64,000 nt of DNA from Thereva unica (Eukaryota > Arthropoda > Insecta > Diptera > Therevidae), in NCBI GenBank assembly GCA_949987705.1, contig OX465282.1, positions 8,544,501-8,608,500 of the forward strand. The letters are read 5' to 3'. A model generated the notes under the pieces. The model was not told the origin of the DNA and searched no databases. It worked only from the letters and a program-made list of their open reading frames with translations. The position numbers and the translations under genes were made by a program. Positions 23,424-35,268 of this stretch are shown here, one piece after another. Positions within the stretch are counted from its first letter, which is position 1. The number at the start of each line of letters is the position of its first letter.

Positions 23424-23692
23424 CCGGTTAGTAGTGATGAGCAAGAGTGGTCTTACACATTTAGCAAGAAAAGCAAGACCAAGACAATGCAGGACAAGGA
23501 CAAGACTGCAAAATGAAGATAGCAAGACTTTTTGATCATCACTAAGTGCCAAAAGTCTTACAGTGATGTTCTTGCTAGCTTGATCTTTCACTCTTCTGAA
23601 GTCCTGTCTTGTCTTGGTCTAGCTTTGGTTTTGCCAAATGTGCAAGCAAAGGCAAAACTGCAAGGCCAGTCTTGCTCATGACTGCCGGTTAG
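23424..23692. mobile_element. hAT-type MITE with 8-bp target duplication (second family)
   Basis: The 253-bp element (23432-23684) begins TAGTGATGAGCAAGA. It ends CTTGCTCATGACTG, an imperfect inverted repeat of that start. It is flanked by identical 8-bp copies CCGGTTAG (23424-23431 and 23685-23692), as expected for hAT insertion. The interior is built from many CAAGAC/CAAGG words on the left and their complements on the right, so the whole element can fold. There is no coding capacity. Confidence 0.85.
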
Positions 23693-24690
23693 TTGTGTAG
23701 TGGGTCAGGAGTTGTCCGTTTTTTGATGTGTGAATTTTTTTTTATTAAGTAGCGTCATTAGCGATTGCGATACGTCGTTGAAGAGGAAAAAGCCGAGCTG
23801 GTACCAGGGCGTGATCTTTCTTTGTTGCTATTCGAGAGTCGTATTGGTTTTAATTGTTAGTTCAGTCTCCCTATACGTAAGACACGCCCCCTAACATTTA
23901 GGAACAGCTTTGGCTACTGCCAAAACCCCCATAAAATTGTCAGTAGATCGAGTTAGTGGAAATAAATTGTTACTAAATTTATGTTAACCATTTGAAAGTA
24001 TTTGTTATTCCATAAAGTGAGCTTGATTTACAGGATGGTGGGCTAAAGCAGCCCCTGGAGGTCTTTCGCACCGGAAGTTCTTGCAGGTATACTCTCCACT
24101 CTTCGTTAAGGAATCCTCGTGCGCCCTGATGGGGCGCTCCTAGGTAAGTGGTGATGCACGGGAAAAGGCGAGCCAACCTACTTCGGGTGTTCAGGGATAT
24201 TGCTTGAAGGTTCATTTTTGTTGATTTGATAGAATACTGTAATTCTATACTGTTTATTTTTTATGATTAATTAGCATTAGTTCAATTCGGAACAGACTGG
24301 AACAGACAAAGACTGGTTTCTAAATTCGATTTTGTCATAACGAAGAAAAGTAATTAAGAATTTCGTTTTATCGAGAATCCTGCTTTGAGTTTTTGTTTTT
24401 ATAAAACTTCCTTAAATTAAAAAAAGGCAATCCTTATTTAGTCGCGTTCATTGTTGCTTCAAGAGTATGAATATACGTCATTATTTCTATAAGAATTGAT
24501 TTTATTTGCCCATAAGAGCAAGAATATATTGCAGATAATGCAGTCTTTCCCTCCACATAGCTCGTACCCTTAACTCGTAATTTTAAAAATATCTGTATGT
24601 ACACCAGAAAAAATAGAAACCACACTGTGAAGGCATTTTTTTCTCTCTCCATCTTATCAAAATGCCATAGAAAAATCACAATCGCAATCT
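23693..24690. other. Unassigned AT-rich stretch
   Basis: No recognised gene. The 78-codon minus-strand frame at 23979-24215 lacks any known domain. Confidence 0.4.
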
Positions 24691-25112
24691 CATAACATCC
24701 CAGCGGGAAATTTATCAAGCGCTGCCAAAAGAAGCAAGAAAGCAGCGCTTCCTATTCATATGTTATGGAAACTCTTTGGAAGCACCCACTCTATACTCTC
24801 ATTTTTTGCTTTGTTTTCCTCCAGTTCTTTTTTATTCTCCACAGTTGGTAAATTTGTGCTTTTATAATAATCGTATCTGTTATGAAATACTATTTTTGGT
24901 AAAAACAAAAGCTCCAGGAGCTTCTCAAAAGCTTCCATTTCCCTGCTTCGATTGCGCTTCTTCAACAATAAAATATAAGCGCTTCGCTCTGATGACATGC
25001 CTGTGTTAAAAGGAAGGGAATTGGGATATGAATAAGAAGCGCGTTGGCATTCTATTTCAGCGCTTCAGAATCTATTCCAGAGCGCTTCAATTCCCCGCTG
25101 GGATGTGTTATG
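24691..25112. mobile_element. MITE with CATAACA-TCCCAGCGGG inverted ends
   Basis: The left end CATAACATCCCAGCGGG (24691-24707) and the reverse complement of the right end, CCATAACACATCCCAGCGGG, match apart from two inserted bases. Similarity continues inward to an AAGCGCT block on both sides. The interior has several AAGCGCTTC-like words (for example near 24974, 25062 and 25084). No clear target duplication was seen, so the superfamily is undetermined. The overlapping frames here are not genes. Confidence 0.7.
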
Positions 25113-26379
25113 GATTTTCAAGAAAAAAGGAGGCAAGAAATATCCTAATCCGTTTGTGTTCCCAAAAAGAAGAATAAAAGTCAACAAAAGAAAAGGGATT
25201 ATCTTCTGGTCACTGAATATAACCCGCACTCCTACTGCTGTCCACGATTTTATGACTACCCAAAACATTTGCATAAATAGAGTCCAGTTAAACCGTGAAA
25301 AAGAAACCATACTCAATGGTCAACCAGACCACAACTAAAATGTATGGCAAGACCTAAATTTCATCAACGTTCACTACTATCTGTCAGAATGAATAAGAAG
25401 GTTCCAGACAGTATGACTTCTTGCCGAAAGGGAATAAAAGTCATGGGTCAGTTTTTCGGTAGCCCAGCACTAATGGGTTTAACCACCTTCGATCGACTTC
25501 AAAAAATTCTGACCAACACAGAGCATAACCAGAGTGCATCTCTACCTGGCAATTTGACACGGTTATTCACAGGACGAGTGGATGGAATTCATAATTTATG
25601 ACCTTATTATCTAACAAGGATTAACTTGCGGGAAACCCAAACCGAAAGGGTTAAGCTGCTCGTTGTTTTATGATTTCGGTAGCATGCAAAACGTGCACTA
25701 CTTACTCAGAACTACCTTATGGTACATCCGAAAAAAGTGATTGTTTTTAAATATTTTTTTTTTGTATAATTTTATTTGCTTATAATAAAATTAATATCAA
25801 AAGATTTGTCATCACCACTTCTCCACTCAGAAAACAAACAGAATTTATCTCAATTTATTCAAATTCATTTCATCCATATTCATCCCACACCATCATGTTT
25901 TTGCCTGCACATCCTCCCTTCGGAGAGACGTAACAAAAAAAAGGAAGACCTTAAAGGTATTCCTGGGAGGATATCGCTGCAGTTCATTTATCATTTGTCA
26001 ACCGGATGCTCGAATCTTTCTTTACAATCGCGTAAAAACGGACTCGATGACTTGTGGCCGTTTTAAAGGAATTTTGTACAAATTTGTATTCTTGACAGAT
26101 CGATTTTTAATTTTTTGACTACGATTTTAATGGCCTCGAGCTGGGGAGGATATAGATTGTTTTTTTTAAGATAATTTTTTGCAAATTGTTGATAGCAATG
26201 AATGAGTGTTATTCATTTTGATATCAAGCCATCAAGGTTATTCATAAGGAGAAAGTTTGTTGTAATATTGTAAAGTCTATTTGCTGATGGTAAGTGAGTG
26301 GCAATCAATATGAGCAGAAGAAACAAAACAATGGTCTAGGACGATTTCATTTAATACACCAATGCTGAGAGGAACAATG
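25113..26379. other. Unassigned stretch
   Basis: No gene identified. The frames at 25105-25338, 25344-25601 and 25776-26066 have no recognisable domain. Confidence 0.4.
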
Positions 26380-26890
26380 GCGAAACAATGGTGATGAAGC
26401 TCCGTCTGAATTGCTTAAAGCCAACATTGAAGTAAAATTAGAAATATCGCATCGTATATTAGACTAGATACTAAATGGAGAAACATTAACAAATAAATGA
26501 AACAAGGGTTATTAGCTTGCCAAAAATGGAGATCTAAAAGAGCACCGAAATTGGAGAGATACTACTATACAAAACATGGTACCAAAAATAATGACCTCGA
26601 CAATTCTGAGCATCAGCAAGTAAGATTTAGGAATGGCGAGGGACGTCTAGAGAACTCAAACACCCTGAGATTATTAGTCAAACAATCCATAGAATGGAAA
26701 TCACCATTATAATGGTTACATATTATCTTCGTAGATTTCGATTAAGCAGAGCATTCGACACAATACCTAGGGGAGCCATTTGGGAAGCTTTGAAAGGAAG
26801 AAATTACCAACAGAACTAATTCAAAGTATCATGATCCTATACTATGAAGCAGAATCCTTCAAAATGAACAAATAAGTAGTCAAATACATC
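26380..26890 (+). pseudogene. LINE reverse transcriptase relic (endonuclease-RT type)
   Basis: Plus-strand blocks in order: EAPSELLKANIE near 26397, an LLACQKW segment, an NEHQQVRFRNGEG-like segment, then LRLLVKQSIEWKSPL ending about 26711. About 30 bases further, FRLSRAFDTIPRGAIWEALK matches RT motif A (FxDFxKAFDxxxRxxLW), followed by an LIQSIMILYYEAES segment in another frame. This is the typical order of LINE RTs in which EQAGFRxxRxCxDQ precedes a TLRxIxEQSxEW segment. The glutamate-rich block and the motif A aspartate are degraded and frames change, so it is dead. Confidence 0.7.
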
Positions 26891-28993
26891 CTTTGATGCT
26901 ATGATAGGACTCTAAGTGGATCAAGTCTAAGTGGTGGGAGAGTGTATGCCTCTAGCGAATAAATTTTTAGATTTTCGTGCCTATGGCGCGAGAGTACATG
27001 CGAGTTATAAAAAACAAAATCCCCCCGCACCTATCATACACGCTCCTGCCACAAGCAGCAGTTTAATTTTTACTCGGATGAACTAAATATGACTTGCCCA
27101 ACCGTAACCATACATATAATACAGGTAAATTGTAATTTTTCTGGGAACTAAAAGCTAGCAAGCCCCCCTGTAACGGTCAGTTTTGCCTAAATATCTACTT
27201 GACTAAAAATTACTGTGTAGAAGAAAATCGAGTAGTTGGTTGGGAACAAAAAGGTAGGCGGGGAGAAAAGGAAAAAAAAAATAGAGTTCGAATTTTGAGG
27301 GATGTGAAAATTGACTGAAAAAGTTTTTGGTTTTGGAAAAAATTTAAAATTAAATAAAAAAGAAAACATTGGATCTGGATTCCATAGCCCCCATTCGATG
27401 TCCGTTTTAATTTCAACTGTTAATTACGATGACAGCGATGAAGACTATTACGAGCCAGCAGAATTCCTCAGCTATGCAGATTTCGAATCCAATCTCTGGC
27501 CACAAGAACTAGAAGATCCCAACCTGCAGGATCTGTTGACTTCAGTGTCGGAAGCCCCGGATTCCAACCGGTCGGATTGCGCGTAAGTTTTTGGGTATAA
27601 TTTGTACGTAGGATTCCCGACGGAAGGCTGCTAGGCAAAACGTGAGGGCCAGAACCAGGAGGAGTGGTAGCAGCCTTGATCGTGACGGTCGGCGGCGTAT
27701 TTAAAAGAGCGCTGCCCGACGCTGCCCACTCGCTTTGTAGACGAAGAATTTTGCTCACCGCCCGGTCCTCCCAGAAGTTACCCCTCAATTAGAATTGCGG
27801 CTACCAGACCAGGAAGATTAGCGGCTAGTCCTCCTCCAGCTTGGATGGTCTTTGCTTCTGGACACATACCTTTTTTAGTTAATTTTTATAATTCTTCTTG
27901 TCTTGATTTCATTTACATATACACATTTTGGTTTGTTTTTTTAGGTAATAACATACACTTTTCAGGTTAAGTTAGTACATATATTGAGTACATATATTGA
28001 GTTAATAATCATTGTGCTAGCCTTAGGTGACAACTTGTGAAGCAATTTATTAAGTTTTTATGAAGTCGTGTTTCTGGTGACTCCTTGTCAGAATTATTTG
28101 CTTTAATCTTGCGTTGCTTACTTTCTTAACTTCTGTGTTGTTTTTTCGGGAATTTGTTCATCCGTAGATTGACCCAAACGTTTGTGTTAACGAATGTACA
28201 AAACGAGGAGTGTTGGTGCCAAGACTGCGCGTTTTTTTTCTTCTTGATCCTCAGACTAATGTATATCTAAGAAAATTTCATTGTAAGTTCCTTGACATTG
28301 ATCATTTAATAGGATAAAATAATATTTTTAATATCTGCCAAGGAGACCTATAATCTTTAGTGAAATTGTTCCTTGTTCTCTATGTTGTTTGGCATTTTGA
28401 TTGCGCCTGTAAGATACAAGTTTATTGCAATGTATTAAAATGATTATAACTATTATGGCCATGTATTAACTTTCTTTGGGTGGAATGGTTGAAGGGGGAT
28501 CACTTCTTTTCAGGGTTTGACGAGGCTCAGGTGATGTCCGGCGAAGGATGGAGGTGGAATCCAAGATTGCACTGGCACAGGTAAGTGGTGAACCAACCGC
28601 GCTAAGCCCCGGCCACACACCCCACGACCCCTCCGGCGAGCTAGATAACTCCGTGTGGCCGGCGTAGCAGTTCCGGAAGTTAGTTTCCTTTCTTATGTAT
28701 GGTGTTGGCTCCTTGGTCATGCTTTTCCGGGCTTATGGCTAAGGGGGTAATACCTCGCATAAGTGGCGCCCACTATTTTATCGCGCCATTATGCTATTAC
28801 ACCCCTTAACCGAATGCATTGTAAAGAATACAATTTGCGTGAGCTAATACCTAATGTACGAACATAAGTGTTTATACGGCATAGACCTGAATTGACTTAA
28901 TGAACTTGCATATGTTCGTTATGACAAATCATATTTGATTCATACTTAAGTCTTTGAGCCTAGGCTGGCGACGTAGTTCCTTCGACACTGTGG
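26891..28993. other. Unassigned region with one acidic ORF and a possible LTR-like stretch
   Basis: A plus-strand frame at 27311-27586 (91 codons) has an acidic C-terminal half (YDDSDEDYYEPAEF, then an ELEDPNLQDLL segment) and ends at a GTAAGT, a strong splice-donor word. I recognise no family. Downstream, GTATTTAAAAGAGCGC near 27699 looks like a TATA box in GC-richer sequence. TGGCGCCCA at 28763-28771 resembles some retroelement primer-binding sites. These could be part of an LTR element or an exon edge; none of it is conclusive. Confidence 0.25.
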
Positions 28994-29530
28994 CTAGGTT
29001 ATATTACACAGTCTCAACATCGTCTCGCAATTTAACAAATTACACTTAGACGTTGGAGTGGCCGTGACTGCAAAAGATTCAACATTGCTGAAGGCACCTT
29101 CAATATCTAGGAAAGCAGCCAAAGTGATCTCTTTGAATTCAAGGGATTTTGCAATGACGGCTACTAGGGAATGGAGAGCAGTGTCTACCGATTTACCTTT
29201 TGCGTAGGCATGCTGCGAAGGAGAAAGCAATTTTTTGTCGGTACCTTGCTTAATGTGTGCCCTCGACAAATTGCGCCCGGTGCAAGTGCACCATTCGCAC
29301 CTATGAAAGTGCCGCCCCTGAGGTATGCTGTCAGACCCTGATGCCTTTTTAATTTTTAATGTTCGCAATGCTTGACGTATTTCTTCTATGGTAGGAGTTG
29401 CTGTGTTTTCATCTTCATCGTCCGCATTCATGTTCTGTACATTTCGCATACCACTGTTCTCTTGCTCTGGGTTCATAAGTAGTTCCTCGAAATGCTCTGC
29501 CCATCTAGCCAATACACCTTTGTAGGCCAT
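28994..29530 (-). pseudogene. Chimeric LINE reverse transcriptase fragment, 178-codon open frame
   Basis: The N-terminal part (about residues 8-70) has RWAEHFEELL and IRQALRTLKIKKASGSDSIP, the usual start of a LINE RT domain. Residues about 100-150 (LSPSQHAYAKGKSVDTALHS, then AAFLDIEGAFSNV) are the pre-motif A and motif A region typical of R1/LOA-like LINEs. The expected roughly 100 residues between them are missing. In their place lies a short insert that contains the dispersed 56-bp motif also found at 42617 and 59080. Beyond residue 150 similarity fades. The frame is open but lacks motifs B, C (xxDD) and thumb, so no enzyme is made. It may be two elements joined, or one element with a replacement. 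Confidence 0.7.
29265..29320 (+). repeat. Dispersed 56-bp GCGCCC motif, copy 1
   Basis: GACAAATTGCGCCCGG, then TGCAAGTGCACC, then ATTCGCACCTATGAAAG. This is almost identical to 42617-42672 and close to 59080-59139. It forms the junction inside the chimeric RT frame. It contains the near-palindrome GGTGCAAGTGCACC. Confidence 0.85.
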
Positions 29531-32500
29531 TTTTTCACGAAAAGCTTATTGTTCTCAGAATTTGTTTTTATCAAACCTTATCCCCCTATTGAAAAAAAGT
29601 GTTCTATAGAAATAATTTATTCATTTTCTAATGTATTCAAAATTTTTTATGTTATCATCTTGATATTAGCACCATAAGAGATTTGCAAATCTAAAAAAAA
29701 AATCTTCCATTGACTAGAAAATTCAGATTATGTTTTTGTATCCGAAAAGAGCTGTAACAGGACTAAAATTCCTATCAAGTTACGAAACTTCTTCAGAATT
29801 TGTATCAACTTCCACCAGAAAAAACCTTTTCGGAGGTGACAAAAGTTTGAGAATAAAAAAAATGCGTTTTTGTGATCATCTGAATCTTCTGAGTCAGATT
29901 AGTATTATTATGATATTTTATTTTTAGTGATATCGAAGAAAACACTCATCCGATTGTTTTGTTTGATCGGAAATATCACATTGATATCGACATCATCGAA
30001 TATTATTTGGTCACACTTTTAATATCTTATTAAGATAAAAATTTCGTTCGGCTTTTTCTTTATTTCTTTTCTTTGATCAATATGTTTTTTTTTATTTTTT
30101 GTTTTTTGAAAGATATAAACAAAAATTAATTAAGGTACCACAAAACAACACGATTTTTGTATATACATATATATTGTATATATATTTTTTTGGGGTGACA
30201 AATTTTGTGGCCAAAACTTTATTTTTAGATGTTAACTCTCCATTGAATACCTGAAGTGGACTAATGATATACGCGCTTCAGAGAGTATAAGGTTACACAC
30301 CGCCACATTGTGAAAGAAGAAGATTCGTAAAAAAAAAAACAAAAACAACAACAACAAATATATGTATATATGTATGCTTTTTTGAAAAAGTGTTAAATGT
30401 GATGGCGGAGTCTTAACGCTTGTCGTTTTAACACTTTTTTGTATTTTCCTTTTGTTTATGTAGAAATTTTGTGTTTTGTTATTGTGTTTTTATTTTTGTT
30501 TTTCTATTTTACTCATAATAATAATGCATATTCAGCATAAAAAAATATGGCAGTTCGGGGCGCTTATGAGATATTTTGGACATACATACGTTAACATATA
30601 AACAATATCTAGATATATAGAAATGGACAAGCAATCTTCGTGGTACGCTAGCTGAATAGTAAATTAATTAGATACAATTTTGCGATTATTTAAATTATAT
30701 GATAAAACTTTTGTCATAGATATACAAACACAGAGAGACTACGAAGATGTTCAATAAGATGAAGAAGAATTAAGTAGAAAAGAAAACAGGCTACCAATCC
30801 AGTAACCTTAACACAAGGCCGATCAGTAGTAGGTAATGCCTGATAAAAGCTAAAGAAGATACGCTATGTGATATGTGATGCATTGTTATGGTGATTAGTC
30901 CCAATATATATACAGTATAAAATCACACAACAAAAAGGCCTGAAATCTTCTTCGATCCATTATAAGATTATAAAGTAGCCTTATATTTTTGTTGGTTATG
31001 ATTTCGATTTTATGAATTATTGCCACCTAACGTGTGTGTTGTGTATGTCGATGATGTTTCATCTCTTTCCATATCTGTTTTTTACTTAATTCTTATATGT
31101 GTTATCACTTTAGGTGATTTCTTAATTGTGAATACCATTGGTATTGTTATAAATCACAGAAGTAAGAAAAAAAATGTATATTAAAAACTCGCTTAATGGA
31201 ATGAGAAAGATGAGAAGAAATAAATAATAAAATAAGACGAATAAAAAAAATAAGAATTTCAAATATTTTTCAGAGTTGATAACTCTATCCATAATAATAA
31301 CACCGTGGAAAAAAATATATAGTATAATCCGCGATGCCCCAGCTAAGCGTGAAGATTAAGAAGGGCTTCGTCGTCGGTCTTATAATAATAATGGCGATAT
31401 GAACCTGATGCTACAGAATTAATGAGATATGTGAAAGTTCCGACAGTTTGTTTTTGTGTTGTTATTATTAATATTTTTTGTTTATTTTTTTTTTATCTAA
31501 AATACAAAACCTGAGTAGAAATTCGGATGACTTTAAAGTTATGATAAATTAAAAAATCTTTTCATATATAAGCGCATTTTTTGACACCATTGTTGGCTCT
31601 TCTTGTGTGTTAATTTGTTTTTATTTTTGTTTGCATTAATTTTTTATTTATTTATTTTTTGTTTGTTTAAAGACGTGTGCTGCTGCTGCTGCTGTTGCTA
31701 CTTATTGTTTGTTGTTGTTATCGAAAGCTATTATAAAATTACTTTTAATATACAAAAATGAAACCGGAAAATTTTTTGATTTATTTATAAGACCTTCAAA
31801 GATTGTTTATATTCATTTAAAGAATTGTATTTTATTAATTTCATAATTTTTTTTTAAAGGTGTTAATTAGAGATTATATGTATGTTCAAGGTTATTGATA
31901 TCATTGTACTCTACTAGATAGCATAACAGCATAAAAGGTGGTTAAATTCTTGTTATGTGTAAAAATAAATCTTGTGCTGTTAGTATTTTTTATTAGCTAT
32001 AAATAAAGTGAACAAATTAATCTTTTATTTATGTTTATTGTTTTTTTTTCTATAAAGACACACTTATAATCGATATTCGCAGCTTTTATAAAGAAGAAAG
32101 TCGAGTCTGAGTCGATAAGTGTTTTAGTTACACCTTGTGGTTACGGGTTCTCTTCCATCCAGATCCAGAAGCAGTTCTAAGGGGGGGATCAAATTTTACT
32201 CAAAATCTGAAGATTATGTTATCTGAAATAGTATTCGGTGTACAGTAAAAATTATAGTAAAAAACTTGACTCCCTAAGAATAAAATAACTCAAAAAACAT
32301 TGTAAAACGCAAAAATCTACAAAATTGAAGAACATTGGAATTTTTCTCGTTCTTAGAAGCTACATATCTTCTAAATGGAGTCACCCAAGTTTTTTTTCCG
32401 TAGATACCCTGTATCATATTGGATAGTGGGAATAGCCCCCCCCCCCCTCCCATGGAACAACTTTTTTTTTCAAATCACCCTTGAAAATATAAGCCATATA

Positions 32501-33560
32501 GTCCTACATGTCTTAGGCCACATAGTCGCTCATGTAATGGTGCAATATCTAATAGGAAGCTTAGCTTGAAGATATAAAAAATATGACAGGTTAAGGGCAG
32601 CCTGGAGAAGGCAGTGAGCCTAGCGGTTGAACTCTTCGATCTTTTATGAATTTATTTTTTTAACAGCCGGCTGACCCACAACCGTCGGGGTTGGCTTGAG
32701 ATAGCGAAGTGATATGCCCAAGCCCACCACAAAGGCCAGAGGGTCCCCGAGAATAGAGTGAAACTCAAAAAGTGAAAACTCGACACCCGTATTAATCGTC
32801 TAGGGGCCCGTAACTTACTTAAAGCCCAAAAAGCCAAAATTGCCATATTCCTGCGTTCTTATTGTCAAACACAAGCAATATAAAAAATGAAACACAAGCA
32901 CGCTAAAATATATCTTATGTTTGTGTGTAGGTATGGATTCTTCTAATCATCACATTTATATAGTAAACAATATTTTTCTTAATTCCATTTCCACAAAATC
33001 GTTGATGACATAATCATAGTCTATACATATTTTCTGCCAGATCTCGTTCTATGGATAATGATCTTAGATGATTTTTTATCATTTTTAATTTTTGTTCACC
33101 TTTTGCAATTACCTTTTCGCCTTTCTAAAGACGAGTTTAGACAGCAGTTTTACCGAGTGGTCCCCCAACTAAGTACCAACACGTCCAATATGCTGCTTGA
33201 CCCCCGCATAGAATGAAACCCGGTCTACGTTTGTCCGTTTTCTTCGCCCCATTCAATTCCTTAACGCTCCAACCGGAGATCATTAACACCACTCCAAAAT
33301 TGCTACTTTTAATACCGCTTTGTTTTTTCCCGCTGAGATAGCTTCTGGATTGGTTTTGCCAAAAGAAAGATGCCTGCTGAGCCCAGAAGTAAGCACAGCG
33401 GCCTGTCGACATAAGACCAGTTCCATTTTAGGCTACAGTAAGTAACTTTAGGTTCATTCGCCAATAAAGAAACGATCGTTCAGTATCTTTATTCAATGTT
33501 CTGATTGAACTTCTTCTTACCACAAATTTGTTTAGTCCAAGTTTTTTTGGAATTTCAACA
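29531..33560. other. Long AT-rich stretch without recognised genes
   Basis: About 4 kb with strong A/T runs, a CTG microsatellite (31678-31695), AACAAC-type and TATATG-type simple repeats near 30340-30375, and no repeat family shared with the rest of the window. Its texture would fit untranslated or intronic sequence of a host gene, but no splice structure, domain or poly(A) signal could be tied together. The frames at 29492-29927, 32375-32569, 32652-32846 and 33137-33412 have no domain. Confidence 0.35.
31678..31695. repeat. CTG trinucleotide microsatellite
   Basis: TGCTGCTGCTGCTGCTGTTG-type run: five CTG units followed by an imperfect unit. No surrounding coding frame supports a glutamine or leucine repeat. 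Confidence 0.8.
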
Positions 33561-33564
33561 TTCT

Positions 33565-33680
33565 GAAGGGGCCCCTAAACACCTCGCAAGTTAATGTGGT
33601 GGGCCTTGTTATGCCTCCTAAAACAAGTAATCCCACTAACCAGTCAACAAAGGCTTTGACGCAGGCAGTACCAAACTAGC
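33565..33680 (-). repeat. Diverged fragment of the SINE-like body
   Basis: The words GTTATGCCTCCTAAAAC and AACCAGTCAAC, with a CTCGC block upstream, match the order and spacing of 5222-5300 in the SINE-like element (GTTATGCCTCCTGAAAC and so on). There is no tRNA-like head here, so it is a truncated relative. Confidence 0.45.
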
Positions 33681-34554
33681 AGGTGAACAAGGTGAAGACC
33701 AGACCTAAACGGAACTTTGGCACCCTATTGTTAACCAGCTAAGTTGGCGGGATGCCTTATTAGGGCTACCTCTGAGGACATATGAGTATTTTTAATCTTC
33801 AAAACGGCTATATCTCATGTATCGCAATTCGTACGGCAATACACCTATCTTTGGAGCAATTCGACATTTTAAGGGCTGTTCCAATTTTTAGCTAGATTTA
33901 TGCTGCAGTTCAATGTCAATTTTGACTGGGTATAAAAAAAACTGGGTACAATTAAGTTTTAGGTCTGACTGTAACATGATGTGATCTATTTAACCATATC
34001 GGTATCAATTTATTATGCACTGAAAGGGTTAAAATGAATGTGTCCCTTGAAATTCGTGGATCGTGGTAGGACATTTTAATTGAGGCGAAAGTACGATTTA
34101 CCGTCGTGTAAGGGACAAATGTACTACCTCGCATAAGTCTTACTCAACTCTAATGGTAGGGAATGTGTTAACCAAGTAGCTTACAGAGTTAGTGTAGCTT
34201 CAAAAATGAGTTTACTACTAAGCCTCGATTATTAAAATTGAACAATTTCAGGTACAGACCTATTTTGATTAGGTAACATTTCACATTAGATAACATTTAA
34301 AAATTTGGTTGCCATTTTTTCGATTTTTTTTTTCGTTGAAAAGAAAGACAGTAGCTTTTAGGATTATATAAATATAGAAATAAGTTTCCTAGTTCAATTG
34401 GTGATTTTTTTAGAACAAAAGTAATCCATAAATCATAGAGCTCTTGGGAGGAGTAATGTCTCGCATTTCTATCTCAGCGTGGTTCGTTAAATAAGCCGAC
34501 TTATTTCCGAAAGAGATTTTTGTTTATAATATTTTAAGTATGCTTAACAAGGTA
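33681..34554. other. Unassigned stretch
   Basis: No gene or recognised repeat. The 60-codon minus-strand frame at 33952-34134 has no domain. Confidence 0.4.
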
Positions 34555-34745
34555 TCCCACCGGCTTAATAGGACACGAAAGTTCCGCTTAGGTTGGGTCT
34601 TCACCTAGAAGACAGTACATCTCCTTGTTTACCTGTTAGTCTGGTTGTGGCTCAGCGTGCTGCTGAGCTCTTACAGCATCCAAGAGTTGAAACGCGAGGC
34701 TTATACTATCTCCTCCTCATGAATCCTCCAGACTACCCTTAACCT
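34555..34745. repeat. Dispersed repeat family B, copy 2
   Basis: Direct-orientation relative of 7145-7460. The shared blocks are AATAGGACACGAAAGTTCCG, CTTAGGTTGGGTCTTCAC and a CTCTTACAGCATCCAAGAG block followed by CCTCCAGACTACCCTTAA. Identity of the parent element unknown. Confidence 0.5.
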
Positions 34746-35153
34746 ACAATGTCTTTGTTATATCTTTCCGCAAAAGGAGAATAGTTGTGAAACTGCACTG
34801 CTGAAGTTGACCACCGACCTGCGGTCCATCTGCATCCTGATATTGAAAGGAAAGGCAAAGCATAGCAGTATATGTACATAACACAATTCACGTATTGATC
34901 ACACTGTGACCAACTAGCCACTGAAAAGTAGTCCTGCGGCTCCTGGCTCAGAAAGTGAAATTCTTTTTACAGATTTCTTCTATGATACCTATTTCTCTAT
35001 CCGAGAACACTAATATTCTGGGCTTGAGCCTGGACTCATCTGTCCATTAAGCAAGCTTTGAAAATTTCTAGGTAATCCGCTTGGAAATCACTTGGAATTA
35101 GTCAAGCGGTAGCATTTTTGGAGGTTTAACAAAGGAGAGAAACTCTAGCTCCT
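34746..35153. other. Unassigned flank of the full-length LINE
   Basis: No gene recognised. It ends at the first copy of the LINE target-site duplication. Confidence 0.45.
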
Positions 35154-35268
35154 ACACTCAATTGCCTTCCACTTGAACTCCGCCTTCGTCTGGTCCCAAG
35201 CCCAGAGTGTGAAAGGAGGAGGGTTGTCGACCTGCCGAGTCGATCGTAAAAACTAGGCAAGAAACCGC

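Noticed and set aside
28763..28771. TGGCGCCCA as a retroelement primer-binding site
   Set aside because: A nine-base match alone. No LTR pair or gag-pol next to it was found.
30000..32150. 3' untranslated region of a long host gene
   Set aside because: The AT-rich, microsatellite-bearing texture is suggestive only. No coding exon or poly(A) arrangement could be tied to it.
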